In this document: in pieces, positions 18,577 to 25,427 of the stretch
Position numbering within the stretch: the first letter of the stretch is position 1
Layout: the number at the start of each line of letters is the position of its first letter
Assembly (NCBI RefSeq): GCF_963974515.1
Contig: NZ_CAXBDD010000050.1
Span: forward strand, 1-28,710
Length of the DNA stretch: 28,710 nt
Reading direction: 5' to 3'
Source of the DNA: Sunxiuqinia sp963974515
GTDB lineage: Bacteria; Bacteroidota; Bacteroidia; Bacteroidales; Prolixibacteraceae
Notes under the pieces: model-generated
What the model saw: only the letters and a program-made list of their open reading frames with translations
Databases searched by the model: none
Told to the model about the DNA's origin: nothing
Made by a program: the position numbers and the translations under genes

Positions 18577-19891
18577 ACTGAAAAACTATATTGCCGCTGA
18601 GTCTTTGTTTTCAGCTGCCGATCGCTTGGTACTGGCCGTTAGTGGCGGGTGCGACTCCATGGTCATGCTCGAGTTGTTTCGACAGCTGGAATATGACTTT
18701 GTGGTTGCCCATTGTAACTTCAAGCTTCGTGGCGCCGAGTCGGACGGCGATGAGGTTTTTATGCACGACTACTGCGGCGAACACGGCATTGAACTGCATG
18801 TAAAAACCTTCGACACACGGGAATTCGCACTGCAGGAAGGCATTTCCATTGAAATGGCTGCACGCGAATTGCGCTACCAGTGGTTTTATGAGTTGCTGGA
18901 TTCGTTAGCCTACAGTTATTTGATGACGGCCCATCATCAAGACGATTTGGTTGAAACCATGTTAATTAACCTGAGTCGGGGAACCGGAATCCGCGGCTTG
19001 AGCGGTATTCATCCCAAACGGGGACGCTTGGTCAGGCCCCTGTTATTTGCGGCAAGAGAACAGCTAATGGCTTACGCGCAAACGATGAACGTTCCATTCC
19101 GCAATGATTCATCCAACCTCGAATTTGTGCATCACCGCAACCTGATCCGCCATAAGATCTTGCCTTTGCTGGAAGAAATTAATCCGGCGTTTAAAGTCAA
19201 TGCTGCTAAAACCGCTGCTATCTTAAGAGAAACGGAAAAGGTTTACCAGGCGAAAGTGGATGAGGAACGCCAGCATTTGGTCAGTCGTGATGGCAGCAGC
19301 CTGAAACTGGATTTGGCGTTTTTGCAGCAGTCACCTTTTGTCGAAACTTTGCTTTTTGAGGTGCTCCATCCGTTTGGGTTTAATTCCGATCAGGTGAAGG
19401 AAATTGGGCTCGCCCTGTCAGCAGAGGCAGGAAAGGTGTTCTATACGGAAACTCACCGACTGGTGAAGGACCGCGACGTGTTTATTCTGACGCAGAAATC
19501 GACCGATCACCTGAGTCGTTTTTATATTGAAGTAGATTGTCTGGAAATGACAAAACCTTTCGATCTTCAACTTGAACGGTTGGCTCGGAACAAGCACTTT
19601 CAGATATCCAAAAGCCCGGCCGTAGCTGATTTGGATATTGATTTGCTTGAATTTCCGCTGGTCCTTAAAAAGTGGGAGCAGGGAGAGTATTTTCAACCCT
19701 TAGGCATGAGTGGTTTCAAAAAGCTCAGCGACTTCTTTGTCGATGAAAAGTTCTCGATTCCCGAAAAAGAAAACTGCTGGATTTTATACAGCGCGGGAAA
19801 AGTCGTCTGGATCGTTGGCCACCGCATCGACAACCGCTTCAAAATAAGCGACAACACCCGGACCGTCTTGCGAATAACGGTTGCTGATTAA
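18566..19891 (+). CDS. tilS: tRNA(Ile)-lysidine synthetase
   Basis: The protein has 441 residues. It uses ATP and lysine to convert cytidine-34 of the tRNA-Ile CAU anticodon to lysidine, which switches decoding from AUG to AUA. The N-type ATP pyrophosphatase P-loop is seen at residues 26-31 (SGGCDS), followed by the typical HHQDDLVET motif and LIRHKILPLL. The C-terminal region (KKLSDFFVDEKFS, VWIVGHRIDNRFKI) is the TilS substrate-binding domain. The ATG at 18566 lies inside pepT, with an 11-base overlap, so translation is likely coupled. Essential in most bacteria. Confidence 0.95.
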   Translation: MLPELKNYIAAESLFSAADRLVLAVSGGCDSMVMLELFRQLEYDFVVAHCNFKLRGAESDGDEVFMHDYCGEHGIELHVKTFDTREFALQEGISIEMAARELRYQWFYELLDSLAYSYLMTAHHQDDLVETMLINLSRGTGIRGLSGIHPKRGRLVRPLLFAAREQLMAYAQTMNVPFRNDSSNLEFVHHRNLIRHKILPLLEEINPAFKVNAAKTAAILRETEKVYQAKVDEERQHLVSRDGSSLKLDLAFLQQSPFVETLLFEVLHPFGFNSDQVKEIGLALSAEAGKVFYTETHRLVKDRDVFILTQKSTDHLSRFYIEVDCLEMTKPFDLQLERLARNKHFQISKSPAVADLDIDLLEFPLVLKKWEQGEYFQPLGMSGFKKLSDFFVDEKFSIPEKENCWILYSAGKVVWIVGHRIDNRFKISDNTRTVLRITVAD

Positions 19892-19979
19892 TCATTCTTC
19901 TGGACAGGAAGGCGATGAATCACCGGCGTTTATTGTTGTTCAGGTGCCTCAGTTTCCTTCTCTTATATTCCAAGGCCAA

Positions 19980-20033
19980 CCCCTCGTAGGACACCAGGAT
20001 TCAAACACTTAGAGGGGCTTAGCGGATTTTTTT
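19980..20033 (+). terminator. Possible terminator of the pepT-tilS unit
   Basis: CCCCTC (19980-19985) pairs with GAGGGG (20012-20017) around a 26-base loop. A run of seven Ts follows at 20027-20033, separated by 9 bases. The long loop and gap make this a weak call. Confidence 0.35.
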
Positions 20034-20139
20034 CGGGATCTCCCGCCGGATTGCTCCAATGTGTTTGGGTTCTTACCAGTCAACTTTCTGTTTTGCATTT
20101 GCATGCTTCTGTTCGATTAAAAAATCCCAACAAATGGGG

Positions 20140-20171
20140 ATTGTACCACTCGCTGGCTGCCGCTACTTTCG
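20140..20171 (+). promoter_or_regulatory. Predicted promoter of the porin/FMN-protein genes
   Basis: ATTG (20140-20143) and TACTTTCG (20164-20171) are spaced 20 bases apart, close to TTTG-N19-21-TAnnTTTG with one mismatch in each. An inverted repeat AATCCC/GGGATT (20123-20128, 20137-20142) overlaps the -33 part, possibly an operator. The -7 element is 26 bases before the ATG at 20198. Confidence 0.5.
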
Positions 20172-20197
20172 CAGACATAAAATTTACCTATTAAAAA

Positions 20198-21370
20198 ATG
20201 ACGTTGAAAATGAAGAAGAAACTGTTATTTGTGGTCCTGCTGGCTGGGATTTCAGCAGGCTATGTGAATGGACAAAACACGGCTGAAAAGCTGTTGGATG
20301 CAGAGGACAAATTGAGCATTGGCGGTTATGCCCAAATCGACTATAATCAACCCTTATCTTCTGATCTTCATCAGAATGGGAAAATGGATATTCACCGTTT
20401 GGTGATGATGTTTGCCTATCGTTTTAATGAGCGGACCCAGTTTGTTACTGAAATTGAATATGAGCACGTTTCGGAAGTTTACGTGGAACAGGCTTTCCTG
20501 AATTACCGGATTAATAATTGGTTGAACTTCCGGGGTGGGTTACTCCTTATTCCAATGGGGATTGTGAACGAGTACCATGAACCGGCTACTTATAACGGGG
20601 TTGAACGGCCTAACCTGGATAGTCGGATTGTACCAACTACCTGGCGTGAAATTGGTGCGGGATTCACGGGAACCTTTCAGGAACTGGATTTGAAGTATCA
20701 GCTTTATGTGGTCAACGGCTTTAAAAGCTACGATGGCGGAGCAAAGCTTAGCGGTGGCAATGCCTTGAGAGGCGGACGCCAAAAAGGAGCCGAATCAATT
20801 TTGACGCATCCCAACTTGTCGACCAAGTTCGACTACTATGGTATTCCAGGTTTACGACTGGGATTAAGCGCTTATACGGGAAAAACACAAACCAGCCTTT
20901 ACAACGGAATCCCTAAAGATGATCAGGCGATGGAAGCGATGGCTGATTCATCGGTTATTGGGTTGAATATGCTGGGTCTCGACGGCCGCTATTCGACCAA
21001 CGGATGGGTGTTTCGCGGACAGCTGAATTATGCGTCGCTGAATAATACGGATGAGTACAACGCCTTTACAGGTAAAGACTTGGGAAGCCAGTTGTTTGGC
21101 TACTACATGGAAGCCGGTTATGATTTGCTTAACAAGCAAAGTACCGAACAGAAATTGGTTCCCTTTGTGCGCTACGAAAAACACAACACCCACCAGAAAG
21201 TCGATGGCATCGCGAAAAACCTGGCCTACGACCGGACTGATATTACCGCTGGTATTGGATGGTGGATGGCTGCCGGAGCTGTCTTGAAAGCGGACTTGCA
21301 ATGGTTTGGCAACGAAGCGACCGATGATTATACTAAGCAATTGAACCTTGGAATTGGAATATGGTTTTAA
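20198..21370 (+). CDS. Outer-membrane porin of phosphate-selective type
   Basis: The protein has 390 residues, with starts possible at 20198 or 20210 (the latter gives MKKKLLFVVLLAGISAGYVNG). A signal peptide is followed by a porin-like barrel: GGYAQIDYNQPL, MDIHRLVMMFAYRFNERTQF, EIEYEHVSEVYVEQAFLNY, and GVERPNLDSRIVPTTWREIGAG. This resembles the Porin_O_P-like proteins of Bacteroidota, and the final strand ends in an aromatic residue (LGIGIWF). The substrate is not known; despite the family name, selectivity for phosphate is not implied. The last 10 bases overlap the next gene, a secreted FMN-binding protein, so the two are probably made together. Confidence 0.85.
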   Translation: MTLKMKKKLLFVVLLAGISAGYVNGQNTAEKLLDAEDKLSIGGYAQIDYNQPLSSDLHQNGKMDIHRLVMMFAYRFNERTQFVTEIEYEHVSEVYVEQAFLNYRINNWLNFRGGLLLIPMGIVNEYHEPATYNGVERPNLDSRIVPTTWREIGAGFTGTFQELDLKYQLYVVNGFKSYDGGAKLSGGNALRGGRQKGAESILTHPNLSTKFDYYGIPGLRLGLSAYTGKTQTSLYNGIPKDDQAMEAMADSSVIGLNMLGLDGRYSTNGWVFRGQLNYASLNNTDEYNAFTGKDLGSQLFGYYMEAGYDLLNKQSTEQKLVPFVRYEKHNTHQKVDGIAKNLAYDRTDITAGIGWWMAAGAVLKADLQWFGNEATDDYTKQLNLGIGIWF

Positions 21371-21885
21371 GAAAATTTGTCATAGCTGTAGCTTGCCTTT
21401 TGTTGATTTCAACAGGGCAAGCTCAACTTTTTGGAGCGGGTGCTGAGGATGCCGCCTCCAAAAAGTTGATTAAGTTGTTGTCGAAAGAACTGGACGCTGA
21501 TCGTTCTGAATTCGCCTTGGAAAAGTTGGACGATCATTGCTTTCAGAGCGAATTCATTGAAGATGTTTCGAAGGTTTACCGCGACCAGAAAGCCAGCGGC
21601 TTTGTCGTTTCTGCCAAAGGGAAAGGTAGGCACGATCTTTTCAGTTACCTGATTTATTTTAATGAAGACCGCGAAGTGGAGCTGGTGAAGGTGACCAGCT
21701 ATTATTCCGACCACGGCGGTGAGATCGCCTCGAAACGCTGGTTGGAGCAGTTTGTTGGCTATGATGGTGGAGACCTCGACTATGGCGACGAGGTACAAGC
21801 CATTTCCGGTGCCACGCTGTCGGCCGGTTCGATTGTAATCGGCATTCGCGAAATCACCATCTTATTGCAGGATTGTAACCTGTAG
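21361..21885 (+). CDS. Secreted FMN-binding domain protein, probably flavinylated
   Basis: The protein has 174 residues with a signal peptide (about 1-22). The C-terminal half is an FMN-binding domain as in RnfG/NqrC. Its motif AISGATLSAGS (Thr152 in SGAT) matches the site where ApbE attaches FMN covalently to threonine in exported electron carriers. I see no other cofactor motif; Cys60 and Cys172 are alone. The protein is therefore expected to be a periplasmic one-domain flavoprotein handling electrons. The ATG overlaps the porin gene by 10 bases. No ApbE, cytochrome or membrane reductase gene is in this window, so its partner must lie elsewhere. FMN domains may also be structural. Confidence 0.82.
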   Translation: MVLRKFVIAVACLLLISTGQAQLFGAGAEDAASKKLIKLLSKELDADRSEFALEKLDDHCFQSEFIEDVSKVYRDQKASGFVVSAKGKGRHDLFSYLIYFNEDREVELVKVTSYYSDHGGEIASKRWLEQFVGYDGGDLDYGDEVQAISGATLSAGSIVIGIREITILLQDCNL

Positions 21886-22270
21886 ACTGAGCTTCTTTCA
21901 AAACGCCCAATTTTTGTGGCTTCCGGGCAAGTATGTCCCTTCCCTCGGATCTTTTTCGCGTCCATTGGCGTCCCGGGCCTGCCCATCGGCAAAAGTTCTG
22001 ACGCAATCAGCCCCATAGATCTGCCTTTCAGCCAAACTTTTCAAATAATTGGGCATACAGAGCCTCCCCTTGGCAAAATCCCTTGTTTCATGAGGCAGAC
22101 GGAACGCCTTGTATTAATTTCCTGTCTTCACAAACTACTTTCGAACAGTTCCAGGTAAAACTTGGCTATAGTGGGAGAGCCCAATCCAGCGATGAACGGG
22201 TTTCGCGGCCCATTCAAAAAATGAAAGCACCCATTTCGGCGATGAGAATCAATCCATATGTCTTGTGTTC
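21886..22270. other. Gene-free block of unidentified origin
   Basis: No credible gene in either direction. On the minus strand about 70 codons stay open between a stop near 22130 and a TGA near 21900 (reading RLPHETRDFAKG, then ADCVRTFADG, then PGSHKNWAF), and other frames are open for part of it, but none has a plausible start or family. The block may be a decayed gene or a repeated non-coding element. I cannot tell from one copy. Confidence 0.4.
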
Positions 22271-22378
22271 ATGATGCAAAATCCGCTCTTTCCAACCGCA
22301 AATCATCCGAATTTATTTTCTAAATTTATCCGCAGTTTATCTGAACAAAGAATACAAGTTCAGAAAGTTGATGGTTAT

Positions 22379-22649
22379 TCAAAGAAATTGAGAACTCATA
22401 TAAAACAATATTAAGCGCGAAAATCTGCCAGACTCTGATACGATTAGAAGACGATTCTATATAAATATAATTTCATCGGATGAAAACGGTAAGATTGATA
22501 GTGTACAGGTGGCACGGGGAGTCAATGAACTTTGCGACAATGAGGCAATTCGGACTATTAAATCAATATTTGAATGGGAAGTGCTATAAAGGCATCGTGA
22601 AAAGATAAATCGTGAATATACTGTTCCTGTCGTTTTTGATTTAACTGAT
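22379..22649 (+). pseudogene. TonB C-terminal domain remnant
   Basis: Translation in two frames gives a recognisable TonB C-terminal (energy transducer) domain. It reads SKKLRTHIKQY up to about 22411, then shifts by one base and continues IKRENLPD, FYINIISSDENGKIDSVQV, NELCDNEAIRTIKSI and FEWEVL, meets an in-frame TAA stop, and resumes HREKINREYTVPVVFDL. The spacing of the DG-I--V, EA-R-IK, W and PVVF-L signatures is that of TonB-like proteins. A frameshift plus a stop, and no upstream transmembrane or proline-rich part, show decay. It ends right before the NimA-like gene. An upstream open stretch from the ATG at 22271 to about 22378 may be part of the same old gene, but I am not sure. Confidence 0.7.
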
Positions 22650-22655
22650 AAGGAG
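22650..22655 (+). promoter_or_regulatory. Shine-Dalgarno sequence of the NimA-like gene
   Basis: AAGGAG lies 4 bases before the ATG at 22660, a strong Shine-Dalgarno match at short spacing and one of only two seen here. It overlaps the last codons of the TonB remnant. Confidence 0.55.
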
Positions 22656-22659
22656 ATTT

Positions 22660-23145
22660 ATGCAACAATATCATTTACAAAATCGTCCCAGTCGGGAGTT
22701 AAAGCGGGAATCGGAAATTGCCAACATCCTGATAAATGGCAAGTTTGCCGTTATTGCCATGTGCCGCGAAAACGAACCCTATGTTGTTACGCTTAGCTAT
22801 GGCTACGATGTTGAGAAAAAGTCACTTTACTTTCATTGCGCACCGCATGGATTGAAATTGGATTTTTTAAGATACAATAAAAGCGTTTGCGCGACTGTGA
22901 TTGACGATGGCGGTTACATTCCGGGAGCATGCGAACATGAATATCAGTCGGTGGTATTTTGGGGCGACATGCAAATTGTAAACGATTTGGAAGAGAAGAA
23001 ACATGGCATGTGGGTCTTGCTGAGTCATTTAGAAGACCATGATTCAGTAGTCAGGGAAAAGATGATGAAATCAGAAAATTATTATTCGAAAATGGAGATG
23101 CTGAGACTGGATATTGAACAGATTCACGGAAAAGCGGGACGATGA
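22660..23145 (+). CDS. Pyridoxamine 5'-phosphate oxidase-family flavoprotein (NimA-like)
   Basis: The protein has 161 residues in a split-barrel FMN-binding fold. The family pattern is present: an early INGKFAVIAM strand, then EPYVVTLSYGYD, SLYFHCAPHGLKLDFL, and YQSVVFWGDMQIV. Members include NimA-type nitroimidazole reductases, pyridoxamine-phosphate oxidase-related proteins and flavin reductases. Which activity it has cannot be read from sequence, and drug resistance should not be assumed. No signal peptide, so cytosolic. The start has a strong Shine-Dalgarno and lies next to a decayed TonB domain, a hint of recent rearrangement or transfer. About 150 bases separate it from rsgA. Confidence 0.85.
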   Translation: MQQYHLQNRPSRELKRESEIANILINGKFAVIAMCRENEPYVVTLSYGYDVEKKSLYFHCAPHGLKLDFLRYNKSVCATVIDDGGYIPGACEHEYQSVVFWGDMQIVNDLEEKKHGMWVLLSHLEDHDSVVREKMMKSENYYSKMEMLRLDIEQIHGKAGR

Positions 23146-23293
23146 AACGCTTGAAAAAAAAAATTGCGGAGCAGAAGGGAGTGTGATCGTTGTTTCCTGC
23201 TTCCACCTTTTTTGTAACAGAGGTGTGCCACGCTTTCGAGAGTTTTGGAGACTGCGACTACATTTTTAATTATTGTGCCTAATACTGAAAAAA

Positions 23294-24361
23294 ATGACAC
23301 TTGAAGATTTAGGATATCCCGTTGAGTTGGAACGCTACCGAAAAGACAAAGGGCTCGCGTCATTTGGAGTTGGGCGGGTTATTTCGGAGCACAAGGAGCG
23401 ATACCTCGTAAGAACAGCAGATAACGAATATGATGCGGAGATCATCGGAAATTTTAGGTTTTCGGCGAAACAAAGGGCTGATTTTCCTGCTGTTGGCGAT
23501 TGGGTTGCCATTGCTGAATATGATGAGAATAAGGCGCTTATTCATGCCGTTTTTCCCAGGAAAACCATTATTGAGCGACAAACCATAGGAAAACAGGGCG
23601 AAAAACAGATTATTGCAACAAATATTGACTTTGCTTTTATTGTGCAAGCCGTTGACCGGGATTTTAATATCAACCGAATGGAACGATATCTGACGATCTG
23701 CAACACATCCGGGGTCGAGCCGTTGATCATTCTCAACAAAACAGATCTGATCCCAGAGCACGAATTAACCCGCTTAATAGCGACTATTCAAAGCCGCATT
23801 AAGCAGGTACCGGTCATGGCGATAAGCAATGAAACCCTGGCCGGAATTGACCAACTCAAAACACAAATGCTGAAAGGTAAAACCTATTGTTTGTTAGGTT
23901 CTTCAGGGGTTGGGAAATCAACGCTGCTAAACAATCTTTCAGGCAGAGAGTTGATGAAAACAAACTCAGTTAGTGATAGTACCCACAAAGGAAGGCATGT
24001 GACAACTCACCGTGAATTATTCGTGCTGACCTGTGGTGGAATTTTAATTGACACACCGGGAATGAGAGAAGTTGGGGTCGCAGATGCAGCCACCGGATTG
24101 GAAATGACATTTAAAGCCATCGTGCGACTAGCCCGGGATTGCAAGTTTAAAGATTGTGCCCATACGACAGAAATTGGGTGTGCGGTTGTCGCAGCCGTAG
24201 AAAATGGAGAAATAGATCAATCGTCGTATGAAAACTATTTGAAAATGGAACGGGAAAGAGAACATTTTGAATCAACGACCGCCGAAAAACGCATGAAAGA
24301 CAAGGAATTTGGGAAAAGGATTAAAAATTTTAAAAAAGATAGAAAATCGAATAAATACTAA
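23294..24361 (+). CDS. rsgA: Ribosome small subunit GTPase RsgA (YjeQ)
   Basis: The protein has 355 residues. It is a circularly permuted GTPase that acts late in 30S ribosomal subunit assembly. An N-terminal OB-fold (about 20-90) is followed by G4 NKTD (148-151), G1 GSSGVGKST (202-210) and G3 DTPG (253-256), in the permuted order typical of RsgA. The C-terminal zinc finger has Cys283, Cys288, His290 and Cys296. I use the ATG at 23294; an in-frame ATG at 23273 would only add 7 unconserved residues. The lysine-rich tail is typical. No clear promoter was found. Confidence 0.95.
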   Translation: MTLEDLGYPVELERYRKDKGLASFGVGRVISEHKERYLVRTADNEYDAEIIGNFRFSAKQRADFPAVGDWVAIAEYDENKALIHAVFPRKTIIERQTIGKQGEKQIIATNIDFAFIVQAVDRDFNINRMERYLTICNTSGVEPLIILNKTDLIPEHELTRLIATIQSRIKQVPVMAISNETLAGIDQLKTQMLKGKTYCLLGSSGVGKSTLLNNLSGRELMKTNSVSDSTHKGRHVTTHRELFVLTCGGILIDTPGMREVGVADAATGLEMTFKAIVRLARDCKFKDCAHTTEIGCAVVAAVENGEIDQSSYENYLKMEREREHFESTTAEKRMKDKEFGKRIKNFKKDRKSNKY

Positions 24362-24489
24362 GCAGAACCGAAGTGCCCTCCCGCCAGCAAAAATACTTTT
24401 AGTCGAGAAAATCGCATAGCATCGAGCTTGAGTGTTTGTCCTCTTTTGGTACTATTCATGTCTGCTTTGATGATCTTTATGTTTATATT

Positions 24490-25332
24490 ATGCAAGAAAT
24501 AATTTTAAATGACAATCAAAAAATTCCGGTCATCGGTTTTGGTACCTACAAGGCCAAAGCGCAAGTGGGCGTTCAATCGGTTATAGATGCTTTGTCCAAT
24601 GGTTATCGTTTAATTGACACTGCTGCAATCTACGAAAACGAGGAAGCGGTAGGGAAAGGGATCAGGGCAAGTGGTATTCCGAGAGACCAGATTGTGGTGA
24701 CCACCAAAGTGTGGCGTGAAGTTCTAGGCTTTAAGCAAACAAAAGCGGCTTTTAATAAATCGCTGGGCAGACTGAAACTGGACTATATTGACCTGTACCT
24801 GATCCACTGGCCTGCCAATGCAAGGAATTATAAAAACTGGCAGCAAATCAATGCTGATACCTGGCGTGCCATGGAGGAATTGCAGGCCGAAGGAAAAATC
24901 AGATCGATTGGTGTAAGCAACTTTTGGAAAGAACACCTGAAAGCGCTTTTTCAGACAGCACAAGTAATTCCTGCGGTGAACCAAATTGAGTTCCATCCGG
25001 GGTACTGGCAGCCTGAATTAACCGAATTTTGTCAACTCCAGGGGATTGTCGTTGAGTCCTGGTCGCCTTTGGCCAGAGGTGGTGTATTCGGAAATGAAGT
25101 TTTAGAAAGCATAGCGAATCGGCAAGGAAAATCGATTGCTCAGGTCTGCCTGCGTTGGGTGATTCAGCACGATGTGATTGTGATTCCGAAATCGACTTCA
25201 ACAAAAAGAATGGAAGAAAACATCAGCCTGTTCGATTTCGAATTGTCAGACGAAGAGATGAAGCAGATCGATGATCTTCCAGAATTCGGATTCAGCGGAG
25301 AATTGCCCAATATTTGGCCGGATCGGATCTGA
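24490..25332 (+). CDS. Aldo/keto reductase
   Basis: The protein has 280 residues. It is an NADPH-dependent oxidoreductase of the aldo/keto reductase superfamily, closest in pattern to the 2,5-diketo-D-gluconate reductase group. The catalytic tetrad is seen: Asp43 and Tyr48 (LIDTAAIYENE), Lys73 (VVTTKVW) and His106 (LIHWP). The TIM-barrel motifs SIGVSNFWKEHL, NQIEFHPGYWQPEL and VIPKSTSTKRMEEN match the NADPH-binding and C-terminal parts. The ATG at 24490 gives the standard N-terminus MQEIILNDNQKIPVIGFGTY. The physiological substrate is unknown. It converges with the ABC-F gene. Confidence 0.92.
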   Translation: MQEIILNDNQKIPVIGFGTYKAKAQVGVQSVIDALSNGYRLIDTAAIYENEEAVGKGIRASGIPRDQIVVTTKVWREVLGFKQTKAAFNKSLGRLKLDYIDLYLIHWPANARNYKNWQQINADTWRAMEELQAEGKIRSIGVSNFWKEHLKALFQTAQVIPAVNQIEFHPGYWQPELTEFCQLQGIVVESWSPLARGGVFGNEVLESIANRQGKSIAQVCLRWVIQHDVIVIPKSTSTKRMEENISLFDFELSDEEMKQIDDLPEFGFSGELPNIWPDRI

Positions 25333-25427
25333 AACAAAGCAGAAGCACAACATTTCTCCAATAGACTTTGCGCTGTTTGGACAGGTCTTGAATACCTTGT
25401 CTGATGATTTTGTGATTAGGCGAAAAG

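Larger units (their letters stand above)
19892..20197. other. Gene-free leader between tilS and the porin
   Basis: 306 bases without an open frame of note. It contains a possible terminator (19980-20033), a short hairpin CGGGA-TC-TCCCG (20034-20045), and the porin promoter region with a 6-bp inverted repeat (20123-20142). I see no tRNA, riboswitch or small RNA that I can name. A GATTCAAAC-like string near 20000 resembles a tRNA T-loop but has no tRNA around it. Confidence 0.5.

Noticed and set aside
19995..20017. tRNA T-loop-like string GATTCAAAC
   Set aside because: No acceptor stem, anticodon arm or D arm around it on either strand.
21409..21798. 129-codon minus frame opposite the FMN-binding gene
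   Set aside because: Shadow of a well-supported gene with a signal peptide and FMN motif.
21780..22270. Small open frames in the unexplained block (for example 21780-22016 minus, 21916-22158 plus)
   Set aside because: They overlap each other in different frames, have no family or start signal, and one runs into the FMN gene. Treated as non-coding.
22660..23145. Nitroimidazole resistance gene
   Set aside because: The fold and motifs fit the broad split-barrel flavoprotein family; nothing separates resistance enzymes from ordinary flavin reductases here.
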